The position numbers and the translations under genes were made by a program. A stretch of 64,000 bases of DNA from Pseudoscleropodium purum (lineage: Eukaryota; Streptophyta; Bryopsida; Hypnales; Brachytheciaceae), in assembly GCA_963969395.1 (NCBI GenBank), contig OZ017803.1:6572001-6636000 (forward strand), read 5' to 3'. The notes below the pieces were generated by a model. That model made no database searches. It saw only the letters and a list, made by a program, of their open reading frames with translations, and was not told where the DNA came from. Shown here piece by piece: positions 49,606 to 62,517 of the stretch; position 1 is the first letter of the stretch; each line of letters begins with the position of its first letter.

Positions 49606-50353
49606 ATTGCCTACACATTCTCAGTTGCTTCTAAAGTTTCCTTGCAAGGCATTTGTCATTTCCTTGCAAGTTGTTCACCCTGTCCTCACAAGTCATTCAT
49701 TGGACACTTTCAGTACCCAACATCCTTACAGGGTTAATTGTAAGAAAACATAGAAGATAGCCCTCATTCCCATGAAAATCACATCACCCAGCATTTCATA
49801 TTTTCTCAATATCCAGAAGTGAGTTGACCCACAATGAATTCGTGTAATAGGTTCAGATGTGGTGAAATCTTGTCATGGACTTTACACCCAATACCTTGGT
49901 CCACTACTTCAGACTGAAATGAAAAAACAGTGATTCAACAAAATAACAGTACCAAAGAATTGAAGTTAGATGCTTTATTAGAATCATAAGTTTATATACC
50001 GTCATTCCACGTGCAACCTGTCCTATTAAATGAAGATCAATGACTCCCACAGCTAAGATATATCAACATGAACCCTTCTGCCAGCACGCCATACCATTAT
50101 CACTCAGTAGTGTGGGCCAAGTTAATCCTAAAGATGAAGCAACAGTCATCTGTTGAATGAGGTCCATGTCTGCAGGTAAAAATGAGGTAACTTATCAAAT
50201 GTCGGTAACAGCATCATGAGAATCTGACAATGGTCAAACCTCCAGGTTCAAAAATCGCCGAAGTCAAAATTCAGGGCTTCTCTTTCTCCATGACTCATTC
50301 AAGCCTAACCTAACCTTGCTTCACAGCACTCGTCGCAACTTGGAACAATTCGC
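49606..50353. other. Intergenic and DRE2 3' region
   Basis: No separate gene. Some of the sequence after the DRE2 stop (below 50354) is presumably its 3' UTR. Confidence 0.4.
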
Positions 50354-53300
50354 CTACGCATCAGCCACCAAGAGTGAACCCCCAAGTGTAATCTGCACAT
50401 GAGGAATGGAAAACAAAGGACATGAGGATAAGATAAGAAATAAAAAAAACTCAGTCTATACAAAGTGCCGAAGTGGCCAAAAGTGACAGCTTTCATAATT
50501 GTAGAAAGCAAAATGAATCAGCAGTACGAAGGTAGCAAAATATACCCATAGAAAATGTTTTGAGAGTGTATTATAAGCGAGGACATCCAAGCTCGTTTTT
50601 TTTATTTTAGTTCAAACACTAATAAGTAGATTCAAATATTTAGTAGCAAAATATATCAGTGGTGATGAAACCATGCCCACTTTTGGTCAGATATTATGTG
50701 TTGTGAAATAGATTATAATTAAGAAGAAGTTTCAACAGTGGGTTCGGGTTGGCCGGCATGCAAACCATTATTTTCTTTCCAATGCAACAAAAGAAATAGA
50801 AAGAATCACCTTCTCTCCAAGCTTGAAAGTAGGCAAACCCCTGTAAGGACATCCAGAACAACGGAATGCATCGCCTAGTCCACACTGCAAACACCACACA
50901 AGATGATCAGATCCAAAAGTTCACTACCGGTATTCCAGTACTAACAATGGCAAAATTCATGTGAGCCTGTTCATGGATCCGGAACTGACAGAGCAAGCAT
51001 GATGCTGAATAACTTGAATCCAAAGATTGAAGATTTGTGAATCTAGCGACATTTAATGAAGTGAATTTATTTACTTCATTAACATTATCCTAAATTCCCA
51101 TGTCAGCTTTCAACAATTCACACAGCCACAATCTTATTCCCAGGCAACTTAACAGAGTTTAAAAGCCTTGGAAGAATCAGACTATAATGCAGGCAGAGCT
51201 CGTCGGGCACTTACGCTTCCACAAGAGGACTTGGGATTGTTGATTTGAGCAACTGTAAGTTTAGCCTCCTCTTCCTTAGCTTCAAGCTCTGCACGCCCGC
51301 ACGAGCAGTTTTTGCAAGCCTTTTTGACTGGAGCACAGCTCTCTGCCTCTGAGACAAACACGCTTTCCATCAGTAAATCTTTTAAAGTGTAATCGCCCCA
51401 GGTCCTTCCTATCTAAGAAAATCCATGACACTTGAGATTGAACACATCGAAGGAACAAGCTCGAGGTAACAAGAAATCTCATACCTTGATTGGCGCCAAA
51501 ATCATTTTTTACTTCTGCTAACCTACTTTGTTCAACGTTAACTAGTCTAAGTGCTTACATGGCTATGAGTCCCACGCTGAAATTATTTAGAAAACAAGAT
51601 TTCAAGCTACCTATTCTGAGGTGGACTGGACACTTTAAAAGCTTCAATATGTGTCATAAAAGAAATTAATTTTAAAAGTTGAATCACCCTAGTTGCACAT
51701 GACGTTGGTTCAATTTAAAATATTTATCTCAATTTTGTTCCTTGGACCTGTGCAGTCTGAAGTACCCCTAGTACAGAAGTCAATGCAAAGTGGGAAAAGA
51801 CAAGAGGGCATGTGGCCGGCACACAGTTCTACTCGGACAGAATACTTACTGGGAACCTCAGGAGCCTTCCAATCTTCCTCCGTAAGGAGATCGTCCTCAT
51901 TAATAAGGTCCTCGTCGTCGTTCTTAAAATCACTAAAAAAATCTAATTTCATTGTTGGCTTGCTAATTGGCAGAGCATCGTCTGTCACATCCCCAAGGGA
52001 GAGTTTCACAGCTCGCCCAACTGGTCTCGCGCTTCCTGCTCAAAGCAAACAGTTTTCACTTCATCAGTTTTAAGTTATCACTTGATCAGTTTTGGCAACA
52101 TCAGAAAAAAGTCGGTCAATAACAATCTATCATATATAACAATTAATCCATATCAAATTTATCAACTACACCCACATGTGCAATTGCCAAAGTATAATCA
52201 TGCTTCGCGATACCAAAAATTGAAGGAAACGAATGTTATTGCCCAGACTGACAGAAAAGTATTTTTAAAAGTGCCCATACAATTTATAGCCTCACTAAAA
52301 GAAATGATCAGAGCAACTCAAAGGAGCAGGAGCTTACCGTTCTGGCTTGAGACCTTCTTCTTAATCTGAAATACAGATGTCGAGTCCCAAGAAGGCTTCT
52401 TAACTTTGAACTGAAAATACAGGAAAATACACACATCAGTAATCCGCATCTCTAAATATATCAAAACTAAACCATCAAATTCACATGAGTCTCAATTCTC
52501 CGAAAAAATCAGAACCATACGCTTTCACAAGATCTACAAACTCTAATAAACCAGATGTTTTCTGTCAGAACATACTGTTTGATCTACAATAGCTGAAACC
52601 TGATCCACAATGCAAAAAGCTAAATGATGAGTGTCTTACCGCAACCAGATTCAAGGCGACAGAGCTTGTCGTACAAGCTTTAGCGATTTCTACTCCTGGA
52701 ACGGACTCAACAGCTTCAGCATTCACGAAGCCGGCAAGCAACAAGTTCCGCTCCAATGCAGCTTTTGATTGCGCACTAGAGCACTGCAAACATTCGTATT
52801 CCAGTCAGACGGTACCAAAAGACACTTTTCCCTCGGTTGCAATGAGCATCATTCTTGTAAAGGGGACAAGGCATGATACAAAGTATGCCGGAGAGCACTA
52901 AAAACTTTGTAACCGACCGTGCATTTCAAAAATCCAAGGATAGAAACTTCCTTCGGAGACAGAAACTACCTTAAGTTCTTGGGCGTCAGCAAGAAGAGGC
53001 TCTTGTGCCAAAAAGTTACCACCAGGCTTGAGCACACGAGCAGACTCTTTTAGAAAGTCCGAGGAGTGACGGCCTGGTGTTTGCATCAAAGAGATCACAG
53101 TGTCGAAAGTTGACGTAGGAGATTCAAGCTTGCCCCCTGAATGACACACAGTGATTTCAGAAGAGTATCAGTCCATGTTAAGCCCAATCTGGAACTACCA
53201 CACCAGATAATGCCAGCATTGACAGACGAAAATCAGATTTATTCTTACCACCTGCTTGAAAATTGGTCAAAATTTGCACTTCGGTTCCTCCATAAGTCTT

Positions 53301-53375
53301 GTTGACCCACTGTTCCGCCGTTTCTGGAAGAGTGGCCACATCAGTCACCAGCAGAACTGCAGCCTTTATGGCCAT
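50354..53375 (-). CDS. DRE2: DRE2 / anamorsin (CIAPIN1), cytosolic Fe-S assembly factor
   Basis: Eight exons on the minus strand: 53249-53375, 52970-53136, 52640-52783, 52338-52410, 51850-52035, 51215-51348, 50810-50884, 50354-50392; 314 aa. The N-terminal half is the methyltransferase-like domain that has lost catalysis in this family ([33 protein letters not shown]). An acidic linker follows ([17 protein letters not shown], near 212-228), then two cysteine motifs: C237, C244, C247, C249 (C-x6-C-x2-C-x-C) and C275, C278, C286, C289 (C-x2-C-x7-C-x2-C, in [15 protein letters not shown]). These bind iron-sulfur clusters; with a TAH18-type diflavin reductase the protein feeds electrons to early cytosolic Fe-S assembly. 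All eight cysteines are present, so it should be functional. The last exon encodes only 12 residues ([12 protein letters not shown]). A leader splice acceptor lies at 53430-53431. Confidence 0.93.
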
Positions 53376-54190
53376 CTCTTGTAGCTGCAGAGCCCGGTGA
53401 CCTCTACCTTCGGCGACTGAATTCGAAACCTGAAAAATGAAAGTATGGGGAGCAGCAGCAAACACGTTTCAAGTTACATTCTGATAGCTAAAGACGACAG
53501 GAGAACACTTCTATGCATTCACATAAAACCCTCTAGTAGCTCGTTTGACACCTGACAGGAAATCACCAAGCCTCGCCACAGAAACGTCTAACAACTGATC
53601 ACTCAATCCCAAAACTCTCCAACACACAAACCCTAGAACCCAAACCCAACAAAATCCAGGATACAGAACCTATGAGAACAGTCGCAAGACGCAGCAAACA
53701 GACAGTGAAGAAGGATTTGTTGCGACAGGCACACAAGAGTTGCGCAAGGCATTGAGAGAACAGGGTTTAATGCAAACAACCAGATATGACCCCGCAACTA
53801 TTCACCACGTGTTGTGACCAAACTAAATCCAAAGCGCACTGAAGAAATATAGCAAAAAGGCGCTAATCTTCCAACAAACTCGCTCTCCAGGGACTGCAAC
53901 CGAAAGAATCCCAATCCGAGCATAAGTAGGGCTGCTGCCCTAGCCGAACTGCCTGCCGGAGTACACTCCTACTGGAGGTAAAAGCCCTGAGAACTGAATC
54001 TCCCACGTTTTGCTATTCCACATGGGACCCAGAGAGAATCACAATTACGCAGCAACAAAGTGTTGTGAGGGAAGTAACTAACCTTGTGATTAGTGGTGAG
54101 TAAGGCAGGATGTTGTGACCTGCGATGGAAACAACCCTGAAAGCTGACAAAATTTCGCAAAATTTGTCGAAATTGTTAAAGAAATTCTAG
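53376..54190 (-). promoter_or_regulatory. DRE2 5' leader and probable promoter
   Basis: A TTTTTCAG acceptor ends at 53430, so the final leader piece is 53376-53429. A G-box CACGTG lies at 53806-53811, in a run reading CACCACGTGTTGTG. The transcription start is not resolved. Confidence 0.4.
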
Positions 54191-54840
54191 TTATATTACT
54201 GCAGGAAAGTCTGGATTCGCAACAGTTACTGATTGGGAAAGAGGTGCCTGCGAGTCGTCGAGCGGCAATTTGGACTCGAGAGACCAGAGTTCCACACGAT
54301 GATGCACGGCGGGCGTCGAGGAGCGTCTTTTGGCTTGCAGGGCACGAACCGCCGTCCTAAGCCGCGCCGCCCCTTGCCGTGGCGGTGCGTCCACCGCGTC
54401 TGTTAGCTTCCGTGTTCCCTACGTTCGCTCTTGGGGTTCCCCGTTCGTTCGTTGGGTTCTCTGGTGGAGTGGTGGACTCTGTTTGACGGGTGGTTTGTCA
54501 GTCCTTTGTCTGGCCTTTGTCTGGGAATGAATAGCCAGACAAATGCAAATATTACTTTTACCCATATACCTCACTATTATGTATTTCAGCATATTATTCT
54601 ATTATGAAAATCTACATCCAATTTTTTTCATCCATTTTAATATTTTGAATATAGGTTCCCCTCGATTCCCTGGTGGACTTTGCTGAGTCAGTGACGGAGG
54701 TCCGCCGCTCCTAGCTAGTCAGTGCCAGTGCGTCCGTCCCTTCCAAGCCGGCGTTCTCTTGGTGTTCTATTCGTTCTCTTGGTTTTTTCGTTGCTCCCTT
54801 CGCTCCTTGGATCCTCCGTCAATGGACAGCCAGTACAATA
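54191..54840. other. GC-rich island of unknown nature
   Basis: Bases 54200-54480 and 54650-54830 are clearly richer in G and C than the flanks. They share words such as GTTCGTTCG / ATTCGTTCTCTTGG and TCTGGTGGAGT / CCTGGTGGACT. Both strands are open for about 65 codons, but I recognise no protein. It could be a diverged repeat or an upstream exon. Confidence 0.4.
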
Positions 54841-57680
54841 ATTAAAAGTAAGAATTCGGTCAGCTTTTACTGTATCATTTTAGGACTCCCATATTAAGCA
54901 CAGTTACCTTTTCATGATTACTGTGTTTATTTGGGTTGTTAAATCATGAGCACTCCGTCACTTCATGACATGGGTTCTGGGTGGGTGGGTTGTGGATTTG
55001 CTGGGTGGCCTAATCTGCACGCTGAATGTGTTTTCGGTGCTGTAATGATAATGGAAGTACTTAGCAATAACTTAATGAAGACGAAGCTCTTGGGAAAGTA
55101 ACAAAAGTATGACAAAAATGAGGACTCTGCTGTGAGACCAACTGAACTGTAAGTAAGTTAGAGTGCAGCATGATGCAGTTGAACATGGGAACAGTATTTT
55201 GCAGTTAGTGGCGGGAGATTGTGCAGAAGCTGAACTCGTGGTAATCATGCTTTCAATTCGGGTTGGTACGTCAACCTTCAGATCGATTCCGCTCAGGGAA
55301 CGTGAATCCTGAATCACACAACTGGGGTGGGTGTTGCCAGATCGAGAATGCGCTGCCTAATAGGTGAAGCCAGTATTGAATTGAAGCTTCAATCAAGTAA
55401 CGTGAAAGTAGATTGAATCCCGTTACGAAAATAACACGGATCCGTCACCACTCCCGTACGTCACTCGGTATGAGTTCTTACGACGACGAGGCTCGCTCTA
55501 CTTTCACAATACGTAGTCCACGTCGTTCATATCACGTAGAGTGTGTGTGTCTGTAGAAACAATGTCGTAATGTGTACACATGAATTGAGCTCACGAAATT
55601 TGTGTCATGGTACGTTACTCCGCTCTAAGACAACAAGCTGTCACGGGATCTCTGGAACACTTCCACCATCAACTACAGCAAAGCAATTGGAAGTAAGTAT
55701 GACTTGCACCACCGCTGATGAGTGACCATGACAAATTCGAGAGTAAGTACCAGATGTTTACGAGGGTGTGCATTGTGTGTAGCACACAGTCACGCGTTGT
55801 GTGGGAAATACGGTCAGGAAATAGGATCAATGTGTGCTTTCAATTTTTTTTTTTAATTTTAAAACTTGACAATAGTTCATATATATTCCATATGAATCTT
55901 CAAATGGAATGTTCACGTACAAGATTCAAAGTCGTGAATGTGTACACCTCTAGATATGAATGATTCAAAACCTTATTTGATATATAATCCAATTGAGCTT
56001 GAACTTTGAATTCCAAAGCGCTTTTGTTTCTTGGAAGGAAAAAAAAAAAAGTTGTGATGGCAGAGTGTGCCGCACACAGGCCATGACATTCTCGGTACGA
56101 TCGAGGCGGCTGAAGAGCTCAAAAAACAGAAGCAAACAAGAGAAACGTTGAGACGAAGTTTGAAGGCGCAATTCTTGAGCCTTTGTACTGTACCTTGGAC
56201 TCCACATGTATGAGTCAAGTGGGTCGGCGATCTCCACACCTTACCATGCCGCCAAATTTGTTGGGATGGGGGGGCCAATAAGCCCTTTGTGGTCGTCAAT
56301 TCACACAAGAATATTTGGAGGGATGTGGCTGCATAGGCCCAACCAAATCTGTCACACTTGGCCAAAAAAAACAGGAAAAAGACCAGAAAAAAAAAAAAAG
56401 TGAGCTTAGATGGGATAGAGTCCTTGAATGTATAGAGAATGTGTTTTGGGAGCAAAATAGTACATAGTGACTTATTGCTCATTTTTCATAAAATCAGATT
56501 TGAAAACATGAGTGGGGTACACATGTCATTCAACCATTGATTGATAACTCTAAAAAGGGTACTTATGTAATTTATCTATTGGTTGTTAAACATTTAGAGC
56601 TAAAAATTTGAGCACATCCTTTTTAGAAACAAATTCTTGAATTGTGATTGAAAATCCACCCCAACCCTACATTTGTATTCATGTAAAACTTGTGGAACCT
56701 ACAATTGATATGGTATGTATGGTTGTATGAATTTGTATCAATACACATGTATTCCGTAATTTGAATATTATAATTGTATCCATATCTATACTCCATATTT
56801 CAAATTCAGTATCTATATTATGATCCATATTATGTGTTCATCTCCATATTGTATATCTATATTTGGACACCCAATATCATATTCGATGGACATCAATGGT
56901 TATAGTTTTTTCAAGAAATCAACACCATTCGGGAGGATCCTTTCATTCATTAAAGGAGTTTTCCACCTTGGGGATGGCTATGAGTTCCCAAACTGCAGGA
57001 ACTGCCCATCAGAGGGCCGCGATAGCTTGCTAATGTGGCACATCAATTGCCACATACGGAAAAAAAAATGAAATGAAATGAAATTATTTTTCAAGTTTTT
57101 TCTTCATTCAAGATTTAATTTTTTTTTAGGAACAGCCGTTCTATAGAACTACATGGGAGGAAGTTTATGATGTACCAGCTTATAACAGCTCTCCCAACCC
57201 CCATAAATCCTCTAATGTAATAAAGATCCAACACCATGTTGATTGAATATCGTTTGATTTTGATAAAGTAATAGATCAATGACAACCTAGCTAGGTATTT
57301 TCAGTTGTCCCCTTTCCCATCCAACGGCTGGGATTTTTTAAGCTAGGGGCAAACTAAGGTAGGGATGTTTGCATCTTTTTTGTATATAGTATAATAGATT
57401 ATGTGATACTAAAAAAAAAATCATGGAACCACACTAAGTCACACCAAATTAAAAATGGATGTAAAATATAAAACAATTTGTATGCAAGATAGCATTAAAA
57501 TAAAATAATCTTCAAACTCATTTTGCAACCTTCAATTGTATTACACATGAAAAATGATACACACACTAATCTCAATACAACATTGCATGTTTGAGGAAAG
57601 TATTTGTCTTGAACAAAGCCTATTGGCATTTAGTTTATATTTTAAATAATTTTGTTGAAGTGTACACTTTAATATAATGC
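54841..57680. other. Intergenic, no gene recognised
   Basis: Includes the ACGT-rich cluster at 55398-55616 and low-complexity A and T tracts. Short ORFs near 56000-56480 lack any recognised domain. Confidence 0.5.
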
Positions 57681-57683
57681 AAT

Positions 57684-57758
57684 AAAAACAAAGAAAAGTA
57701 GTTCCTTCTTATAGCTAGCAAAAAAACAAAGAAAAGTAGTTCCTTCTTATAGCTAGCA
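57684..57758. repeat. Perfect tandem duplication, 38-bp period
   Basis: AAAAACAAAGAAAAGTAGTT followed by CCTTCTTATAGCTAGCA occurs at 57684-57720 and again at 57722-57758 without change. The identity shows it is recent or conserved by slippage. Confidence 0.9.
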
Positions 57759-58139
57759 AAAATGGTATATATACCAACAAAAATGTAAGAAAAAATTACC
57801 AATTAGAGGTATTGTCAAAAGTTAGTTCTTTTCCCCTAGTTTATGTATCACTCTCTAACTTGATTTTTTGTAAGGTATGGGTGAGATCTACCCAAATTTT
57901 TCATTATATAAAAAAATAAAAGAACTTAATACTTACTATTACATGATTAATGTTGCCAAATGCAATTAATATAAATTTGGAATTGAAAATCCCAAATCAT
58001 CTAGAGAAGGTATAGAAATACAAAACTAACAAACAATAAAAAGGGCACATTTCTAATTCATTTTTATATTAATGTAACTTGTGCCATTGCCATAGCCAAA
58101 ATTAAATAAAAAATAAAAAATTGAAATTTTTATTGAGAT

Positions 58140-58590
58140 TTTTTGAATTCAATGTCTTTCACATTGCAAGGCTTTATTGTAGATGCTAGAGGTTGCATTC
58201 TTGATATGAATAAAAAGATTTATGCACAAAGGAATGCAACAACTTTGTTTCATGGCATTTTGCCCTGCAATTTAAAAGTGATGATTTTCCCAAAATAAAG
58301 GATTACTTATTTCAATTTTTTAATTTTAAAAAAATCTATAACTTTCACATTGTAGGGCCAAATGCCATGAAATTGGCACAAATAGAAAGCTCCATGCACA
58401 AAGGAGTGCAAAGGCTTTGTTTCTTGGTGTATGGACATAAGATGTGAAAAGTTTTCCAAAATAAAGGATAACTTAATTCAAATTTATTATTAATAAAAAC
58501 TTTGAAATTTAATAACTTTCACACCATAGGTCCAAACACCAAGAAACAAAGTTTGTGCATCCCTCCTTGCAAAGAGCTTTTGAGCTATAC
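58140..58590. repeat. Satellite-like tandem repeat, unit about 170-190 bp
   Basis: CTTTCACATTGCAAGGC, CTTTCACATTGTAGGGC and CTTTCACACCATAGG begin units near 58155, 58342 and 58516. ATGCACAAAGGARTGCAA and AAAATAAAGGATWACTTA recur within them. Confidence 0.65.
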
Positions 58591-61482
58591 AAAGAACACC
58601 TCTAGATGCCTCATGGTTTGTAAGATATCAAAGTATCAAAGAAACAAAATAAACAAACCGAATTGAAGATATAGATTGTAAGGTGATTTTTTTGTATTGA
58701 AAGTTAGCCTTGTCCTTGTAGTGAATATAAAAGTGCAATGTAAAGATTTTGGATGAACCAAGAAATATACTTTGCTTTCATGACATGCCATTTGCCATTG
58801 TTTTCTAGGAAAACTTGTCCTTTATTTTGCAAGCAATGAGCTTTGTATTTCATAACCTCTCCTGGTTTATTAAAGGTCTCCACATAGTAATATTATGAAC
58901 CAATGTTAGGGGAGCATTTTTGCTCCTCCAGAAAGCAGGCTCCCTAGCATTGCAACTTTCCAATCAACCAATGATATTAATGTTGTAACTTTCCACTAAA
59001 CCAATGATTCTCCATAGAGTAAAGTAGATTCCTCTCAAGGATCTAAAGAAGAAGTTTCCCAATTTCCAAGGGAGAATGTTCTAATCTGTTTGTTTTGTTG
59101 TTTCAAAGATGAGCCAAAAAAACACCTCTATTAGTGGTGTTATTTTTTTTTATAAAATTTATTAAAAATTAAATTACTGTTGAAATGTTGGGGTTCTTTT
59201 CAATCCCTGAGTAAGGTGAGGTAGAGCTCAATGTGGCAGCTGCATGCCATGGAATAAGTTCAAGAAGGGGGGCCCCATGCCATGCCAAATGGCCATCAGC
59301 CCATCCCTCTCCCCAACCCATTCAGTTCAGGATAGGGAACCCAGGGCAGCCCCAGGATTGGTCCCAAAGAATGTCACCCAAAGCCCTTTCCCCCCACATG
59401 TGAATTCAATGTACGTTCACTTGAGTACCCTCATCCTGACCCTGCAGCCTGGTATTCATAGCAGGGGGCGGGCTTTTTGAAAGCAATAGTTTTACAACCT
59501 CGCATTGGGCGGGGGGGGGGGGGGCGGAACACCCAGCCAGTTGGTTGAAAGGAAGAAGGGTCAGGTCGTGATATAAAGAGCAAACCACCATCAGTAACTT
59601 ACTAGTGGATTCAGGGCTGATCAAGTGCCGTAGCTGCCCTCATCATCAAAACCACAGCATGGGAACCAGCTTCAAGAACTCCAGTGGGAACCAAAAGGGT
59701 TTAGTCACAGCTTCTTCAACCTGAGTTAAACCTCTTATTCTCCGACCTTGGAGTTTGTTGTTTCTTCTCCTCCATAGGTGAAGAAACAACACTTCATTCT
59801 CCGACTTTAGAGAATTTTCAACCTTGCAGGGTTGTACTCACCATCCACTCGATGATTTCATCAAAGTTCCCCCTAGGATTAAAACATTTTTTCATAGTTT
59901 CCATTCTCCATGCTTGCCAAACTCCAACTTGTTAGAATCAGAGCTTCACCATATTTGATAAAAATAATAAAGGTACTTACAACAATTCCAAGAAGGTCAC
60001 TTGATTGTAACCAAAGCATACATAGACAAGTTAGAGTACATGAGTTAGTACAACACTTGGTTAGGATCACACGACAACTTGTTAGTACAAAAACAAAAAT
60101 ACAAAACAAGTTATTACAACCACAATTTGTAACATCAAAGGCAAATACACAAATTAGTATAACACTTCAAAATCCCATACTAAAGGCCCTTCTAAACAAC
60201 ATCACCAAGGTATGGAGGGGGGAGACTTTAGAATTAATACAAAACTAAAAACTCTCCAAAACTTCAACAAATTCAAGAACTTATACAAACACCCACAAGT
60301 TAGTAACCAACTTCAACAAAGGTATACAAGAGCTAACTTTAGAGGGTTCCCATTGTCCTTCAAAAGAAGTTTGAAAAGTAACAACAACAAAGTTTGAAAT
60401 GCTCCAAAAAAACACGAATATTGGCAATAAGGCCTAAATGGCCAAAATCCAACTAAATGGATTTAATAATATAACAAGAGGTTCAAGAACAAACCAAAGG
60501 ACTGGAAAGGGTGTTTTGAAAAGAAAATGAGTGCCCTTATGTATGTTTCTAAAGGCACTCAACCCCTCTCGTTTCCTACTTGGTAATCTTATCAACTAAG
60601 GTTTTCAACCTAATTTACAAGTTTAAATTTCTATGCTAGTCCTAAACTTTAACTTTTGGAAAAGACTCCAAATTACAAATACATTACGCCATTGGCTTTA
60701 GAAGGTCATTTTTAATACCCCCCCCCCCCCCCCTCTCTTTTTCTTACAATAAAAATCCATCAAAAACTAGCATCAACTTAAATTCCAAAAGGGTTAAAAA
60801 TCTAACTTTTGAAGGTTGACTTTTTCGTAGAAAGTAACTAGCTTAGGGTTTGTAGTAGGTATGAGGTGGAAAAAAAGACCTAATTTAGGCCCCATTCCAA
60901 CTTGGTATATTCCTGGTATACTGATCAATTCCATTGTAATCTTCAAAATTGTTGGTTTTGAGAGAATCTTGTTAGTTTTGGATCTTTTGGCTATTGAAAT
61001 GTCTTGAAACTTGTTGGAGTGTGTTATTATCATAAAAAAAGGTATTCTAATTTTTATTGATATTTTACCACACCCTAGGTAATTTCCATGAATTTCCAAT
61101 CTTAAAATTTGGTGGTTGGTTGTCTAGAAAAATATCTTCTAAATACCAGAGAATTCTGGAATTTTTTGTAGAACCTCTCATAAAATTCAAAAAAGATGTG
61201 CATGCTCATATACTTACTTTTCACATTCAAAGAAGGAGAATCAAATCCCACTATTTCCTTCAATTTTCAATAAACAAATAATCTTTTACACAAAGGGGAA
61301 TTTTGGCAAACTAACTTTGCCATTGGACTCTTAGCATGATTTTCATCTAGAACCACCATATTTATAATGTAGATGCCCTTTTCTAGTCCATCTTGAGTTT
61401 TCTTCACTTGTAGGCTGACAATTAGGGTTTCTACTATTTTATTGATACAATGGGGAAATTGAAACCTCTCTCTGGGATTGAT
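58591..61482. other. Intergenic, no gene recognised
   Basis: Contains a G14 run at 59511-59524, a C16 run at 60718-60733, and a perfect 11-bp inverted repeat, GTTGTTTCTTC, at 59757-59767 with its partner at 59780-59790. Bases 59220-59480 are more GC-rich but match no known protein. Confidence 0.5.
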
Positions 61483-62500
61483 TTAATCCCTAAAGTTTTT
61501 TTACTGTATTTTTACCAAAAAAGCTCTAAAAGTGCTATTTTTAGGACAAGTACCAAATAAAATTTAAAAACATTTTTGGACACATCCAACTATAGGATCT
61601 TGTAGTATGATAATCTGAAAATATGTGGAAAAAATTTCAGAAATTTCCACCATGTAGATTGCAAAATATTAACACCACATTTAACTACTTTTGGACTTTT
61701 GAAAGTCTAGAATTAATAATAGTTACCATGAGGGAAAAAAATGTTCATCAAGAAATAATCCAAAACATTGGGAGATCAGTCTAAAACATTCGGAGATCTA
61801 TACAAACATCAAGAGATCTATACAATCATTGGGAGATCTTCCAATGTTAACATCAGGAGATTTGTTGATGTATAGTCCATAATTCATTGAATAGTCCAAA
61901 AGTAGTTAAATGTGGCATATTAGCATTTCAATTGACAAAAAGCCTTTTTTTGGCCTTGCAAAAAATTGGGCAATTGAACTTCACAAGGTCACATTTGTAA
62001 GAAAAAATGTCCAAAATGGTTGCAACTCTTTGGATTCATTCTTCAAGGCAAGTTGGCTACATACTTGAAAATTTTCAAATCATTTGGAATTGTACAATAT
62101 ATAGTAGAGAAAGAAGTAGAAAGAAGTAGAGAATGAATCAAAATACTAAATTGTTAATAACTTAGTTATGGAATTAAAAAATGCCAATCCCAATGGTTGT
62201 AATGTTGTAATAAAAAAATTTCACCTAATATTTTTTTTTATTTTTCTAAAATATTGAAAATTGAGTTTAATAAAGAACTTCAAAGTTTATTTTGGAGTTC
62301 AGAATCTATAACTACCCGCAAATTAAAACATCTCATAAATTTTGACTCATTAATCAAAATGGAATGATTCAAAGCTTTCTATGTATATATAAACTTCGAA
62401 AATTAATTTCAAAATTTTATTTTTGAAAAAAGTGATTTTTTCAGATTTGCCTAGACTACTTGAGTTGAAAAACAAACTACATAAAAGGCCATAACCAAGC
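61483..62500 (+). mobile_element. TTAA-bounded non-coding repeat, copy 4
   Basis: Left end TTAATCCCTAAAG; the interior matches copies 2 and 3, including AATGAATCAAAATACTAAAT and CAAAGCTTTCTATGTATATA. A clear right end is missing; similarity fades around 62470-62500, directly beside the transposase remnant. A 245-bp insertion sits at 61672-61916. Confidence 0.7.
61672..61916. mobile_element. MITE with 23-bp perfect TIR nested in the TTAA repeat
   Basis: Copies 2 and 3 lack this block. It is flanked by ATATTA on both sides (61666-61671 and 61917-61922). A perfect 23-bp inverted repeat begins CCACATTTAACTACTTTTGG at 61675 and is mirrored up to 61915. The interior repeats GGGAGATC-type words five times. 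No coding region. Confidence 0.7.
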
Positions 62501-62517
62501 TCTTCTATTTCTTTCTC

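Noticed and set aside
54191..54394. 67-codon ORF as a first exon of DRE2
   Set aside because: DRE2 starts convincingly at 53375, where the family's N-terminus begins, and a leader acceptor lies just upstream.
56820..57071. 83-codon ORF with several cysteines
   Set aside because: No recognisable zinc motif spacing and no support from neighbouring exons.
59244..59480. 78-codon proline-rich ORF
   Set aside because: It comes from a GC-richer patch with no family resemblance; the opposite strand is open too.
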